Shown in pieces: positions 19,573 through 28,654 of a DNA stretch of 64,000 nucleotides (position 1 is the first letter of the stretch; the number at the start of each line of letters is the position of its first letter). A program made the translations under genes and the position numbers. The DNA is from Leptospira sp. B5-022 (lineage in GTDB: Bacteria > Spirochaetota > Leptospiria > Leptospirales > Leptospiraceae), in NCBI RefSeq assembly GCF_000347035.1, contig NZ_ANIJ01000005.1:62001-126000 (forward strand), given 5' to 3'. Under the pieces are notes generated by a model. That model ran no database searches, was not told the origin of the DNA, and was given only the letters and a program-made list of their open reading frames with translations.

Positions 19573-20022
19573 TCATGCAGAAACGTTCGATTCTTCCAAG
19601 GATCCGGTGAATAGGATATCCATCTTATTCACTTTAAACTCTTTAGGAAGTTTGGAATCTATGGTAAGAAGGTCCGCGTCTAGATCATGGAATTTACCTG
19701 TTTTCTCATCGAAAAAATGGAAATGATCGTCGATATTACTATCGAATACTGATTTTCCCAAACAGGAAAATTTAAATTCTCTTAATAGACCGGCTGATAC
19801 TAAAACGTTTAAAGTATTGTAAACGGTTGCCAAACTCATCTTCAAAGAACGTTTATCTACCCATTCTTTTACTTCTTCCGCGGTAGGATGATCCGCTTCA
19901 CAAAGCACGTATTGGCAAATGGAAATCCTTTGCATGGTCGGTTGTATCGAAACCGATTTTAATCTGCTCTCTATTTCGTCCGGAGTCAGGCAGTATTCTT
20001 TTTGTTTACCTAAAACAGTCAT
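19573..20022 (-). CDS. Fur/PerR-family metal- or peroxide-responsive regulator
   Basis: 149 residues, typical Fur length. An N-terminal winged helix (QPTMQRISICQYV, then SLATVYNTLNVLVSAGLL) is followed by the histidine-rich hinge DDHFHFFDEKTGKFHDLD that provides regulatory metal ligands. The CxxC structural zinc motifs of many Fur/PerR proteins are absent, as in some leptospiral members. PerR-like peroxide sensing or Fur-like iron sensing cannot be separated from the sequence alone. Confidence 0.88.
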   Translation of the reverse strand: MTVLGKQKEYCLTPDEIESRLKSVSIQPTMQRISICQYVLCEADHPTAEEVKEWVDKRSLKMSLATVYNTLNVLVSAGLLREFKFSCLGKSVFDSNIDDHFHFFDEKTGKFHDLDADLLTIDSKLPKEFKVNKMDILFTGSLEESNVSA

Positions 20023-20138
20023 GGTTGTCGGTTCTCTCTAAGGGCCTATATATCTGACGGTCCGAAAGACCCAAATATAAAGCAAAAAGTCTAGAAGATA
20101 TGGATTCCTGTTAGGATCCTGCAAAAAAGGAAGGATTT

Positions 20139-20195
20139 ATGCAATCTAAAAAAAGAAGCCCAAAAAAACCCGGAAAATCACCGATTTTCCTTTGA
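20139..20195 (+). CDS. Possible 18-residue leader peptide upstream of the antiporter gene
   Basis: ATG preceded at good spacing by GGAAGGA. The 18-codon frame encodes a very basic peptide (MQSKKRSPKKPGKSPIFL). Its last codons form a perfect 8-bp hairpin GGAAAATC-ACC-GATTTTCC (20172-20190). It ends 51 bp before the antiporter ATG, so ribosome position on it could affect downstream folding. This is inferred from position and signal strength only; it may be chance. Confidence 0.35.
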   Translation: MQSKKRSPKKPGKSPIFL

Positions 20196-20246
20196 AACAA
20201 TATCGGAATCTCTATAACCTGACGAAAAATCTTCGAAAAGCAGAGA

Positions 20247-21737
20247 ATGATGAGAAACAAATTTTTTATTACCCTACTCTTTCTCTCCCTTGTCCTGAAC
20301 GTTTCCGTTTGGGCTGAAACAGGGGCTTCCCCTCAAACGAACGGCTTAGCTCAATCCGAAACGGATACAAGCCACGGGGAACATGGGACCGGAAACGGGC
20401 ACCAAGAGACTGCATCCGCTCATGGGGAGGCAGGAGATGATCTTCCTCTCTGGTCGGTTATTCCTTTTATCCTAATCCTACTCAGCATTGCACTTCTACC
20501 CTTGATCTCTCATACGACTGAGCATTGGTGGGAGAATAATAATAACAAACTTCTTCTTTCTTTGGCATTAGGAGGAGTTTCTTTCGGGATATTAATGGCG
20601 CATAGCTGGGGTGGAAAAATTTTCCACACGATGGTATTCGACTATATTCCGTTTATTATTCTGTTAGGTGCACTTTTTTATATTTCCGGCGGTATCGTAT
20701 TAAACGGGGATATAGAAGCTACTCCCATAAATAACACCATCTTCTTGATCGTGGGGACTTTCTTAGCATCCTTTATCGGAACGACCGGAGCTTCCATGCT
20801 TCTGATCCGACCTCTACTCAAGACTAACTCAGAAAGAAAACATGTGGTCCACACAGTGATCTTCTTTATTTTTTTGGTTTCCAATATTGGCGGTTCTTTG
20901 ACTCCATTGGGGGATCCTCCTTTATTCTTGGGGTATCTGCAGGGAGTCCCTTTCGTATGGACTTTTAAATTATTTCCTGAAATGGTAATTGCTTCCGGTA
21001 TTCTGCTCGTGATCTACTTTATCTGGGACACGATCATGCACGGAAAGGAAACCAAAAAGGACCTCCGTTACGATCATGCTCACAGACAACCTATCGGTTT
21101 AGAAGGCCAGGTAAATTTGATCTGGCTTTTAGGCGTGATCTTATCCGTCGCTTTCCTAAACCAAAACTATATTCCTGCCATTGCAAAATACCCTTTCCTT
21201 GGGTTCATCAGAGAAGCAGTTCTAATCGGTTTGATTGCTTTGTCTAAAGTGACTTCCAATCCTAAACTGAGAGAAAAGAACAAATTCACTTTAGGTCCCA
21301 TCCAAGAAGTGGCTTACCTGTTCATCGGTATTTTCTTAACCATGATCCCTGCATTATTACTCCTGGAACACCATGGAAAAGAATTGGGAATCACAGAAAG
21401 ATGGCAGTTCTTCTGGGCAACAGGCGCATTCTCGGGGGTTTTGGACAATGCTCCTACCTACCTGACCTTCTTATCCTTGGCTAAAGGATTATTAGGATAT
21501 TCTAATGTAGGCCAGATCTTAGCGGATCCGGTGGGAGAGGAGTTACTAAAAGCGATTTCCGTGGGTGCGGTATTTATGGGTGCTTTGACCTATATAGGTA
21601 ATGCGCCGAACTTCATGGTAAAATCCGTAGCAGAAGAGAATAAGATTAAAATGCCGAGTTTCGGAGGATACGTAGTGTATTCCTTCCTACTTTTGGTACC
21701 GACCTTCTTACTTTTGACTTGGATCTTCTTCCTCTAA
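20247..21737 (+). CDS. NhaD-type sodium:proton antiporter
   Basis: 496 residues. A signal-like first hydrophobic segment is followed by a ~50-residue periplasmic stretch rich in His/Gly/Glu (HGEHGTGNGHQE), then about eleven membrane helices. Blocks such as SNIGGSLTPLGDPPLFLGYLQG and GVLDNAPTYLTF are typical of the NhaD/ion-transporter superfamily. Expected to exchange Na+ for H+ across the inner membrane. The His-rich loop could bind metal or sense pH. Two tandem ATG codons start the frame. Confidence 0.85.
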   Translation: MMRNKFFITLLFLSLVLNVSVWAETGASPQTNGLAQSETDTSHGEHGTGNGHQETASAHGEAGDDLPLWSVIPFILILLSIALLPLISHTTEHWWENNNNKLLLSLALGGVSFGILMAHSWGGKIFHTMVFDYIPFIILLGALFYISGGIVLNGDIEATPINNTIFLIVGTFLASFIGTTGASMLLIRPLLKTNSERKHVVHTVIFFIFLVSNIGGSLTPLGDPPLFLGYLQGVPFVWTFKLFPEMVIASGILLVIYFIWDTIMHGKETKKDLRYDHAHRQPIGLEGQVNLIWLLGVILSVAFLNQNYIPAIAKYPFLGFIREAVLIGLIALSKVTSNPKLREKNKFTLGPIQEVAYLFIGIFLTMIPALLLLEHHGKELGITERWQFFWATGAFSGVLDNAPTYLTFLSLAKGLLGYSNVGQILADPVGEELLKAISVGAVFMGALTYIGNAPNFMVKSVAEENKIKMPSFGGYVVYSFLLLVPTFLLLTWIFFL

Positions 21738-21750
21738 AAGATCCTTTTTC

Positions 21751-21775
21751 TCTCCGCTTCTTTCCGGAGCGGAGA
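21751..21775. terminator. Hairpin between convergent genes
   Basis: TCTCCGCT / AGCGGAGA, 8-bp perfect stem with a 9-nt loop, flanked by T-rich sequence (TTTTTC before, AGTTTT after). It probably terminates the antiporter transcript and, less efficiently, acts on the other strand. Confidence 0.65.
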
Positions 21776-21779
21776 AGTT

Positions 21780-22871
21780 TTACTCTTCCTTGATCGGAAT
21801 AAACACGACCGAATGGATCATCTTTGCTCCGAGAGTTCCTTCTTCGGTCAATTTTTGTGTGTACATCACTTCTGCCTTTGTATTTCGTGCAGGTTTGTAC
21901 ATGATGATCTGATTCACGTAATCGAATACTGAAATGGAATAATCGATCACAGTCAGAGCTGTTTGCAAGGGTAGAAACCTGGATCTGCTCAAGGGTTTCA
22001 TTTCCGTCTCTTTAGGAAGTGCGAGCCATTTGTACATTCTCGCAGATCTTCCTATACTTTTTACATTCTCCCATTCCAGTTTTGTTTCCGGAAAAGAAGC
22101 CTGAACCTGTTTAAAATTTACTCTTACCGGTAGCCCCTTCTCTTTGGATTCCCTGAGTGCAGTGGATAATTGAAGATCGAAAGTATCCTCATCTAGGTAT
22201 TCGATCTCATTGCAGGAAGAAAATACCGTCTCACAGATATCTCCGTATCTTTTATGCACGAAGAAGATCAGGTTGATCTTTCCGTTTCCCGGATGATATA
22301 GGACTTTAGCGTTATAATCTCCCGTCCTCTTAAAATATACGTATCTGTAAATTCTTCTGATAAGCCCCCAACCGATCAAGCCCACGTCCTTTAAAACGGG
22401 AGGATCCGTTATCTCCAATCCTCTGACGGCGATATGTAGTTTTTCGACGGCGACCCTTCCGTCTCTTTTAGAAATTTCTAATAGAAAATCACGCAGCTCG
22501 TCCAGTTCGTCGTCCGCGAGTTTAAGATTTTTTTCGGAAAGATCCACTAAGACCTTTCCGGCATTCTCTTCTAAAAGTCTTCTGACTTCGGATTTTCCAC
22601 CTTTGGAATTCAATTCATCCAATGTATAACGAATACAATCCTCTTCATGACAAGAGATCTGCTCTTCGTATCTGTCGATACCGAAATAACCTGTGGAAGG
22701 ATCGGGCGCTTCGGAAAATAGAAGACCCGGAGTAAAAAATAAGCTTAGGACTAGAAGTTTAGCTAGCTTCGTCCGTATATTCCATGACCAGATACATAAG
22801 AGTTTCGGTATCCGTTGGGTTGATATATTCGTGGGGAACATCCGCTCTAAAATATACGGAATCTTTTGCAT
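21780..22871 (-). CDS. Exported protein of unknown function; start uncertain
   Basis: The frame is 363 codons. A clear signal peptide ([19 protein letters not shown], predicted cleavage before EAPDPS) begins about 35 codons in, but no ATG, GTG or TTG stands close before it; the only ATGs (22871 and 22841) lie inside the end of the upstream XRE-cupin gene. Either the overlap is real or a rare start is used. The mature part has two cysteines near its start (CHEEDC) and no recognised domain. It is probably co-transcribed with the regulator. Confidence 0.6.
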   Translation of the reverse strand: MQKIPYILERMFPTNISTQRIPKLLCIWSWNIRTKLAKLLVLSLFFTPGLLFSEAPDPSTGYFGIDRYEEQISCHEEDCIRYTLDELNSKGGKSEVRRLLEENAGKVLVDLSEKNLKLADDELDELRDFLLEISKRDGRVAVEKLHIAVRGLEITDPPVLKDVGLIGWGLIRRIYRYVYFKRTGDYNAKVLYHPGNGKINLIFFVHKRYGDICETVFSSCNEIEYLDEDTFDLQLSTALRESKEKGLPVRVNFKQVQASFPETKLEWENVKSIGRSARMYKWLALPKETEMKPLSRSRFLPLQTALTVIDYSISVFDYVNQIIMYKPARNTKAEVMYTQKLTEEGTLGAKMIHSVVFIPIKEE

Positions 22872-23373
22872 CCAGTTCTACCACCTTGTCCCCCACACGG
22901 AGGCGCAATTTCCCTTGGACCACGACAAGGTTCTCGGTTGTTCCGGCTTTATGAGCTTCTGCAACTTCGATACCTCCCGGTTTCAGGATCAGTTCGTAAA
23001 ATTCTACCCTTCTGCCTCCGATAAACGGAAACAAGGCACGACTAGAATATACCTTGGAGCTGGAATATAAGACTTTCGTATTCTCCGCTTTTAGGAGAAA
23101 AACTCCTTCCGTTCCCTTCTCTTTGAGAAGTTCACTGAAAGGAACATTCAGACCGGTTGCGATCTTCCATAATACCGCGATTGTAGGAACACTTTTACCT
23201 TGCTCTATTTGAGAAAGCATGGCTCGGCTCACCCCGCAACGGGATGCCAATTTGTCTAATGAGAGTCCTTTAGTATGGCGAATTAATTTTAGGTTTTCTT
23301 TAACGACTTCTGTTATATGTTCGCTGGAGATGAGTTCCTTCCCATCGAGTTCTTCGGCATCGGCCTGTTTCAT
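22759..23373 (-). CDS. XRE-family regulator with C-terminal cupin sensor
   Basis: About 204 residues from the chosen ATG at 23373; the longer frame to 23508 adds 45 poorly conserved-looking residues and would crowd the divergent gene. Residues ~20-75 form a helix-turn-helix ([23 protein letters not shown]), and the C-terminal ~80 a cupin barrel ([27 protein letters not shown] split by strands, then [15 protein letters not shown]). Such HTH-cupin proteins usually sense a small molecule and repress adjacent genes. The exported protein downstream is a natural target. Confidence 0.85.
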   Translation of the reverse strand: MKQADAEELDGKELISSEHITEVVKENLKLIRHTKGLSLDKLASRCGVSRAMLSQIEQGKSVPTIAVLWKIATGLNVPFSELLKEKGTEGVFLLKAENTKVLYSSSKVYSSRALFPFIGGRRVEFYELILKPGGIEVAEAHKAGTTENLVVVQGKLRLRVGDKVVELDAKDSVYFRADVPHEYINPTDTETLMYLVMEYTDEAS

Positions 23374-23469
23374 ACCTAATTCGTCCAATATAACGGAAGA
23401 TGTGTCAATCCAATTTCCATACTTTCCAAAAACGGGAATCAAATTAGAGAAGATACGACAGGAAAAACA

Positions 23470-24177
23470 ATGAGGGAACCGAAACCCAAATTTCCGGCCA
23501 TTAAGCATCCGATTCGAAAATGGTATGAGAAGGGGTTCCTACTCGCCGTGGAAAAACCGGCAGGAATCCCTGTCCATGCTACATTCGATCCAAATCGTCC
23601 AAATCTGGAAGATCTTGTCCGGCAACAAGAGAAGGAACCGGAATTACGACTACTCCATAGACTGGACAAAGACACGAGTGGTATCCTTCTATTTTGCAAA
23701 GAGCCATCCAAAAATAAAGAAGCGGATTCGATCTTAGCAGATTCGGAAAAAACCTATTTGGCTATTTGTGCAGGAATTCCAAAAGAGAAAGAATTCAGAG
23801 TGGAATGTTTTTTGAAAGATGGAAAAGGAAAAGTAAGTTCAGTTCGTTCCGGTGGCAAAAAAGCGATCACTGATTTTACACTTCTTTCCTATTCAAAAGA
23901 AAAAAATATCTCCTTGGTTGCGGCAAAATTAGTTACGGGAAGAAGGCACCAGATCCGATTTCATCTTTCTTCGATCGGAACTCCTATCTTGGGAGATGAA
24001 ACATACTGTGATTCTTCCTCTAAAAGTTTAGTTCCGAAACCAAAACGATTTTTATTACATTCTTATCTTCTAAAATTCAAAAACGAATTCAACGAAGAAG
24101 TAAAACTTATCTCCGAGCTTCCTTCGGATTTTCAACCTTATATGCGCTTTTTTTCTGGTATACGATTTCCGGAATGA
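23470..24177 (+). CDS. RluA-family RNA pseudouridine synthase
   Basis: 235 residues. The catalytic motif HRLDKDTSG with its aspartate is present, followed by the family block [20 protein letters not shown]. No S4 RNA-binding domain precedes it, so it belongs with the short RluA/TruC-type enzymes. It converts uridine in rRNA or tRNA to pseudouridine; the target site cannot be told. It starts divergently from the XRE gene and is followed by the Rossmann-fold gene. Confidence 0.88.
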   Translation: MREPKPKFPAIKHPIRKWYEKGFLLAVEKPAGIPVHATFDPNRPNLEDLVRQQEKEPELRLLHRLDKDTSGILLFCKEPSKNKEADSILADSEKTYLAICAGIPKEKEFRVECFLKDGKGKVSSVRSGGKKAITDFTLLSYSKEKNISLVAAKLVTGRRHQIRFHLSSIGTPILGDETYCDSSSKSLVPKPKRFLLHSYLLKFKNEFNEEVKLISELPSDFQPYMRFFSGIRFPE

Positions 24178-24209
24178 GTAAGCTGGTCCTCACTTTTCCG
24201 GAGGCGAAA

Positions 24210-25049
24210 ATGAGTGAATCCATAGCATTGATCATAGGCGGATCGGGAGCCGCAGGCCAAAGCGCGATAGAAGGCCTTCGGGAACATTCCAAAAAGTCCG
24301 GAGTCAAATGGAATATTATCTCGACTACTTCCGGTGATTCTCAAGTCACCGGAGCAGATAAAACAATTCCACATATCCAATTAGAAGAGCCTGAAGCTGC
24401 CGTTCAGAAAGTCCTAAAAGAAATCAATCATCTGAAAGTGGATATTTTTATCTATACTCCTGCGAGAGGGAATTTAGGTTATCCAGTTTCTGAAACTCCG
24501 GATGTAGATATCATAAACACCGCTAAATTCTGTCTGGATCCCATGATAGAACTGGAAAGAAAACTGAACCCACGTTTGACCGTCGGATATTCCGCCTTTT
24601 ATTATCTTCCGCATTTACTTACTTCTTATGGAGCGTTAGCATTCATCAAAAAGAAAATGGAAGAGTGGGCTATCGAAAAACCGGATTCCAGAAAAATGAT
24701 CCGCGCGGGAAGTTTCATAAGTACAAGTGCAAGGGGGATCGGAGTACTTCTGCAAAAAATCGGCAGGTCTTCTCCTTTTCCGGAATTACAAAACCTAATG
24801 AATGAGCATAAGGAATCCGGCAAAAAGTTTTCCGAATTCTTTTGGGACTATGTTCGTGGGTCTGAAAAAAGGATTTTCGAAAAACAATTTCCGAATATTC
24901 CATATAGAGCCACCGAACAAAATGATCTAAAGATCGGTTTATTAAAAATTCTAGATGGAGAGAAGGCTCCGATCGTTTCCTTGATCGGAGATTGGATCTG
25001 GACCGATGATAAACTTCCGGAAATGCCTGAGTATTTGAAAAAAAGATAA
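24210..25049 (+). CDS. NAD(P)-binding Rossmann-fold (SDR-like) protein
   Basis: 279 residues from ATG 24210, chosen because GGAGG stands at ideal spacing; an in-frame ATG at 24174 overlaps the previous stop codon. The dinucleotide motif GGSGAAG follows a first beta strand (ALIIGGSGAAGQSAIE). A YSAFYY...K-like region could hold the SDR catalytic Tyr/Lys, but the pattern is not canonical. It resembles enoyl-reductase-like or SDR proteins of unknown substrate. Co-transcribed with the pseudouridine synthase. Confidence 0.7.
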   Translation: MSESIALIIGGSGAAGQSAIEGLREHSKKSGVKWNIISTTSGDSQVTGADKTIPHIQLEEPEAAVQKVLKEINHLKVDIFIYTPARGNLGYPVSETPDVDIINTAKFCLDPMIELERKLNPRLTVGYSAFYYLPHLLTSYGALAFIKKKMEEWAIEKPDSRKMIRAGSFISTSARGIGVLLQKIGRSSPFPELQNLMNEHKESGKKFSEFFWDYVRGSEKRIFEKQFPNIPYRATEQNDLKIGLLKILDGEKAPIVSLIGDWIWTDDKLPEMPEYLKKR

Positions 25050-25050
25050 T

Positions 25051-25148
25051 TTCGCACGGAGCTCACAGAGATCACCGAGGTTCGGATTTCGTAGCCTTAA
25101 ATGGAGAAACCGGAAATTACTCTGTGTTCTCAGTGAACTCTGTGCGAA
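25051..25148. repeat. Family A inverted repeat
   Basis: Two 29-nt inverted arms (25051-25079 and 25120-25148) starting or ending TTCGCAC/GTGCGAA, with ~40 nt between them. It fills the gap between convergent genes, where its transcript could fold and act as a terminator. Confidence 0.82.
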
Positions 25149-25156
25149 CCCAATTT

Positions 25157-26008
25157 TTAGAGTGGGATCGTCTTCCAGTTCTTAACGGATTGGACAAACA
25201 CTCCAGGAGGGGGTGCCTTCTTGCCTCGGTCCAAAAAAATCCCTTTGGACCTTACATGAGAAAGCATAGGGAAATCGTTTTCAGAATCTCCGAATGCGAG
25301 ATCGAAACCTTGATTTCCATTGGCTAGATTGAGTAATTTTACTTTTCCGATGCCGTAAGTAAAAGGTTCTATCAGCTCGTGGCTTAAGATCCCAATCTTT
25401 TCGATCAACCTCATGCCAAGTACATTCTCTTTCGGAATACCCCAACGTTCCGAAACCATTTGGATCACAGGTTCCGGTGAAGCGGTTACGATCCAAATTT
25501 TGGTCCCAGCCTTTTCCAACTCTTTTACAAGTTCCAACATAGGATGAAATGCTTGGACCGCTTTGGGACTTGTATCCTTCTGGTTCTTTTCCCAAACAAG
25601 ATTTGCGGTATTCTGCAACTCCTTCGTGGATCTACCGGAAAAGATCCAAGTAGACCACCTATACCCCGCTTCCAAGCCTTCTTTTTCTATCTTGGATTCG
25701 TAATATTTCCAGACCTCGTCCATAAAGGATTGAGTATCCGTTTTACGCAAAATTTCCATTTTTTCGGAGATTGCGGCTTCCGGAAAAAAAGGAGTAAGGG
25801 ATTGGATCCAAGGAACTCCAGCTAGTAAAAGTTCGCACATGACTTCCTCTCCGAAATCACCTCGGACAAGAGTATTATCAAAATCGAATAAAGCTATATG
25901 GATTTTCCGGCCGGTCAGGTTCTCTTCCAAATAGGAAAAGATTTCGGAAGACCAGTCGGAATTAGAGATCAACGGTTTATTGCTGGATGGTTTCTTTTGC
26001 GATTGCAA
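25157..26008 (-). CDS. HAD-superfamily phosphatase (SerB-like, class IB)
   Basis: 283 residues. Motif I is FDFDNTLV with nucleophile D42 and acid/base D44; motif II is the Thr/Ser in [10 protein letters not shown]; motif IV is [12 protein letters not shown]. The helical cap fits HAD-IB enzymes such as phosphoserine or phosphorylcholine phosphatases. The substrate is unknown. The frame starts at TTG 26008 inside the end of the peptidase gene; a second TTG at 25972, just after that gene's stop, is possible. Confidence 0.83.
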   Translation of the reverse strand: MQSQKKPSSNKPLISNSDWSSEIFSYLEENLTGRKIHIALFDFDNTLVRGDFGEEVMCELLLAGVPWIQSLTPFFPEAAISEKMEILRKTDTQSFMDEVWKYYESKIEKEGLEAGYRWSTWIFSGRSTKELQNTANLVWEKNQKDTSPKAVQAFHPMLELVKELEKAGTKIWIVTASPEPVIQMVSERWGIPKENVLGMRLIEKIGILSHELIEPFTYGIGKVKLLNLANGNQGFDLAFGDSENDFPMLSHVRSKGIFLDRGKKAPPPGVFVQSVKNWKTIPL

Positions 26009-26894
26009 CTTGGGATTCTTTATCAGCTAAGAAAGGGGGAAGATAATGTTCAGGGTTCAAAACCACGTTTTGGTAACGGACTTCGAAGTGAACATGTGGC
26101 CCGGTGGTATGCCCTGTATTTCCGGAAAGTGCAAGCACCTGTCCTTTTTTCACTTTGTCACCTTGCTTTACGAAAAGAAGGGAATTATGGGCGTATAATG
26201 TTTGAATGCCGTTGATTTGAGGATGAGTAAGAACTACTCGTAGTCCGTATCCACCGTCTCTTTTAGAATCGGTTACAACTCCATCAGCGGCTGCAATCAC
26301 TACGGATCCGTTCGGACAAGCGATGTCCACACCTGCATGTAAGGCGTTCCAACGTCTTCCTAGTCTAGAAGTGACTCTGGAATATTTGAAACTCAAAGGC
26401 CAGATCAATTCTCTCGCATCCGAGGTGAAAATCTCTCTTCCTTTGTCTTCTAATAGAAGATTACGGGTATAATTTGCGTTATAGGGGAAGAATACAGGCT
26501 CTGAGTTTTGGATCTTTCCGCTGTCATGGATCCCGTTGAGAAGACGAACTTCTCTTTCGGAAGTTCCGAATTTATGGTATAGATCCTCTAGGGATTCTTT
26601 TACTTTTCCGGGAACGATCCAGATCCCTTCTCTAGATTGATAGGTTTGGATGAATTGGTTGTCGACCTTAACTTCTTCCAAATATGTATTTGCGAAAGAT
26701 TTCCAGGAAAGGACGACGAGTGCAGAAGCACCTACTATCGTAAAAATAGTTTTTCTTTTCATTTGGTTCTTTCCTTTTTGCGCCGCCAAAAATTCTCTTA
26801 AAAAACGGGTCTTGCTTTTAAGATCGGCGGTAAATTTCCGAAAGTTCAACCTATCCTCCTGGTCCATAATCTCGGGACAAGGATTTTTCTCCAC
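25977..26894 (-). CDS. M23 (LytM-type) peptidase, membrane anchored
   Basis: 305 residues. A single membrane segment near residues 46-62 anchors it, and the C-terminal peptidase domain has the zinc motifs HAGVD and GPHVHFEV plus the LYAHNS block. All catalytic residues are present, so it likely cleaves peptidoglycan cross-links or peptides in the periplasm during growth or division. The first 45 residues are cytoplasmic and basic. It overlaps the HAD gene by 32 bp. An inverted repeat lies upstream (26925-26940). Confidence 0.9.
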   Translation of the reverse strand: MEKNPCPEIMDQEDRLNFRKFTADLKSKTRFLREFLAAQKGKNQMKRKTIFTIVGASALVVLSWKSFANTYLEEVKVDNQFIQTYQSREGIWIVPGKVKESLEDLYHKFGTSEREVRLLNGIHDSGKIQNSEPVFFPYNANYTRNLLLEDKGREIFTSDARELIWPLSFKYSRVTSRLGRRWNALHAGVDIACPNGSVVIAAADGVVTDSKRDGGYGLRVVLTHPQINGIQTLYAHNSLLFVKQGDKVKKGQVLALSGNTGHTTGPHVHFEVRYQNVVLNPEHYLPPFLADKESQVAIAKETIQQ

Positions 26895-26924
26895 CTAAAT
26901 CCAGAGGAATTGACGATACTGAAT

Positions 26925-26940
26925 GAATTCGACCGAATTC
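26925..26940. promoter_or_regulatory. Inverted repeat upstream of the M23 gene
   Basis: GAATTCGACCGAATTC: perfect 7-bp arms around a 2-bp centre, 31 bp upstream of the M23 start codon. A dimeric repressor site is possible; no regulator can be assigned. Confidence 0.35.
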
Positions 26941-27205
26941 CAATGAAATTAATTATTTTAAGGGCTATTCTCTCAATTTTTAGCATATTTTGATAGAATT
27001 TAAGAGTTTTTATGAGGTACTACGAATAGAGTCCCGAAAAAATGCAAACTTACTGAAAAGTTTTCAGAAATTTAGAGAAACTTTCGTCGTAGTTGAACCC
27101 GGAAACCTGGATGGAATAGACATAAGGTAAGGCACTCAAAGGCCAGATTTTGTGCGGTTTTTCCGAGTTTTTGGAGAAAATAACCTTTGCGATAGAACAG
27201 GAAGC

Positions 27206-27284
27206 TTCGCACGGAGAACACTGAGAGCACGGAGTAAACTATCGGAAACTCTACACGCCACGCCCTCAGTGAACTCTGTGCGAA
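27206..27284. repeat. Family A inverted repeat, short form
   Basis: Left arm 27206-27234 (29 nt) and a shorter right arm 27265-27284 (20 nt, ending GTGCGAA) with ~30 nt between. Confidence 0.78.
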
Positions 27285-27288
27285 TACC

Positions 27289-27702
27289 CTATCCTAATAT
27301 CCTTTCTTTTAATTCCGGGGTTGGCATTCTGCAAGATTCTCTCGTACCGAAAAGTTTGTACCTGTTTTTCGCAATCAGATCGTACAGAATGTTTCGGATT
27401 GGTCTTGGGATAATATAACCGAATTTGAGGACTTTCCATAAACCACCCAACTTACCGCAAATCTCCAAGATGGCATTCGATTTGATATGGATCTCTTCCC
27501 CGTCCCAGAAAAGAATACTGTCTATACCTCGGATCTTTTCTTCCAGGGCCTTAGATTGGATTAGATTTTTTGCATATTCGGACTGTAAGCTTGCAAATTT
27601 TAATCTTTTATGTTTATCCAGATCCAAAAGTACATTCACTGCACCGTTACATAAATTGCATACTCCGTCAAATAGCACGATCGGTTCCGTAAATTTTGAC
27701 AA
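27289..27702 (-). CDS. DCC-family thiol-disulfide protein (DUF393)
   Basis: 137 residues. The family motif FDGVCNLC (Cys15, Cys18) is close to the N-terminus and resembles a thioredoxin-like CxxC. DCC proteins are thought to be thiol-disulfide oxidoreductases, but partners are mostly unknown. The start is TTG. It lies just downstream of the truncated GH31 lipoprotein gene, in the place where the missing catalytic part of that protein would be encoded. Confidence 0.85.
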   Translation of the reverse strand: MSKFTEPIVLFDGVCNLCNGAVNVLLDLDKHKRLKFASLQSEYAKNLIQSKALEEKIRGIDSILFWDGEEIHIKSNAILEICGKLGGLWKVLKFGYIIPRPIRNILYDLIAKNRYKLFGTRESCRMPTPELKERILG

Positions 27703-27753
27703 AGGAGACCTTCTTTTTTTATTTAGACAGTGTAGAAGTCATGTAAGTCTCTA

Positions 27754-28593
27754 TTATTCTGCTCTTCCTGTATGAGAAGTATATAATTTTAAGATCTCTT
27801 TAGGACTTGAAGCTTTCCAGGATTTAACATTCAATCCTCTTTCTCCGAATTCTATCGTAATTTCGGAATCTTCTTCAAAATCAAAAACGCAATAAGAGCC
27901 GTTTTCAAAGAAGAAGCCCCTGTTTCGAGAAGTGAGAAAAAAAGGACTGGATATATAAGTGCTATATTCGTTTCCACCTGCACCTTCTAATAATTCGGCT
28001 CCCCAAGTGATGGGTTGGTCTCCTCTTCCCACTCCTTGTTCTTCGGAGAATAAGAACGGTTTTTTTCCTTTTAGATTCAGATGAGAAAATTGTTCACCTA
28101 AACCGTAGATACTTTCGGATTCGTCCGATTTGAATTTTATATATGTGCGGTTTAGTTCCGGATTCGTTATTTCCACCTTCCAATCGAGTCCGGCATTGGA
28201 AGAGGAAACGAATCGGATCGTATATCCAGTTTCGCAATTTTTTCCGGTAAGTTTTCCTTTTACTAGTAATGCGCCGGATTCTAATCCAAGACTTTCAATC
28301 GTTTGGGATCCACATTCAAATAGGATCTTATCTTTGATCTTAAAAGTTGCCTTTCTGTAATTAACGATCTGCTCTCCTTTTGCGGAGGAAAGAAACGGAT
28401 CTTTTAGGGAAAATTCCAATATTTTACCTTGGGAAGTGATGAACGATAGTTCATTCGGAAGGAGTACGGCTTTGATCCCGTTTCCAAGATCGAATTCTTG
28501 AGGAGGAATGGAAAACGGAGAGATTTTCTCAAATCTGGATCCACAATCCGATAAAAATACAAATAATAGGCCTATAATAAAAAAGAACCTCAT
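27754..28593 (-). pseudogene. Truncated GH31 (sulfoquinovosidase/alpha-glucosidase-like) lipoprotein
   Basis: 279 residues. The N-terminus is a lipoprotein signal (IIGLLFVFLSDC). The rest matches the N-terminal beta-sandwich of family 31 glycosidases, especially the sulfoquinovosidase type: SIYGLGEQFSHLNLKGK, SEEQGVGRGDQPIT and SPFFLTSRNRGFFFENGS. Full GH31 enzymes continue after a block like YTSHTGR-x-x-PLPDW into a catalytic barrel of ~350 residues. Here the frame stops right after TSHTGRAE and the next gene begins ~50 bp later, so both catalytic aspartates are missing. It may be a decayed gene or a retained carbohydrate-binding lipoprotein; the clean open frame leaves both possible. Confidence 0.72.
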
Positions 28594-28654
28594 CGTTATT
28601 CCTCATAGAAACTAACGAGAGGTTCTTTTAGAAGCTTAAGAAGTCTTTCTTTTT

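Larger units (their letters stand above)
26895..27288. other. Gene-free spacer upstream of the M23 peptidase gene
   Basis: About 390 bp between two minus-strand genes. It contains the inverted repeat GAATTCGACCGAATTC near the peptidase start, an A/T-rich stretch around 26940-27020, and a family A repeat at 27206-27284. No coding frame is convincing. Confidence 0.6.
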
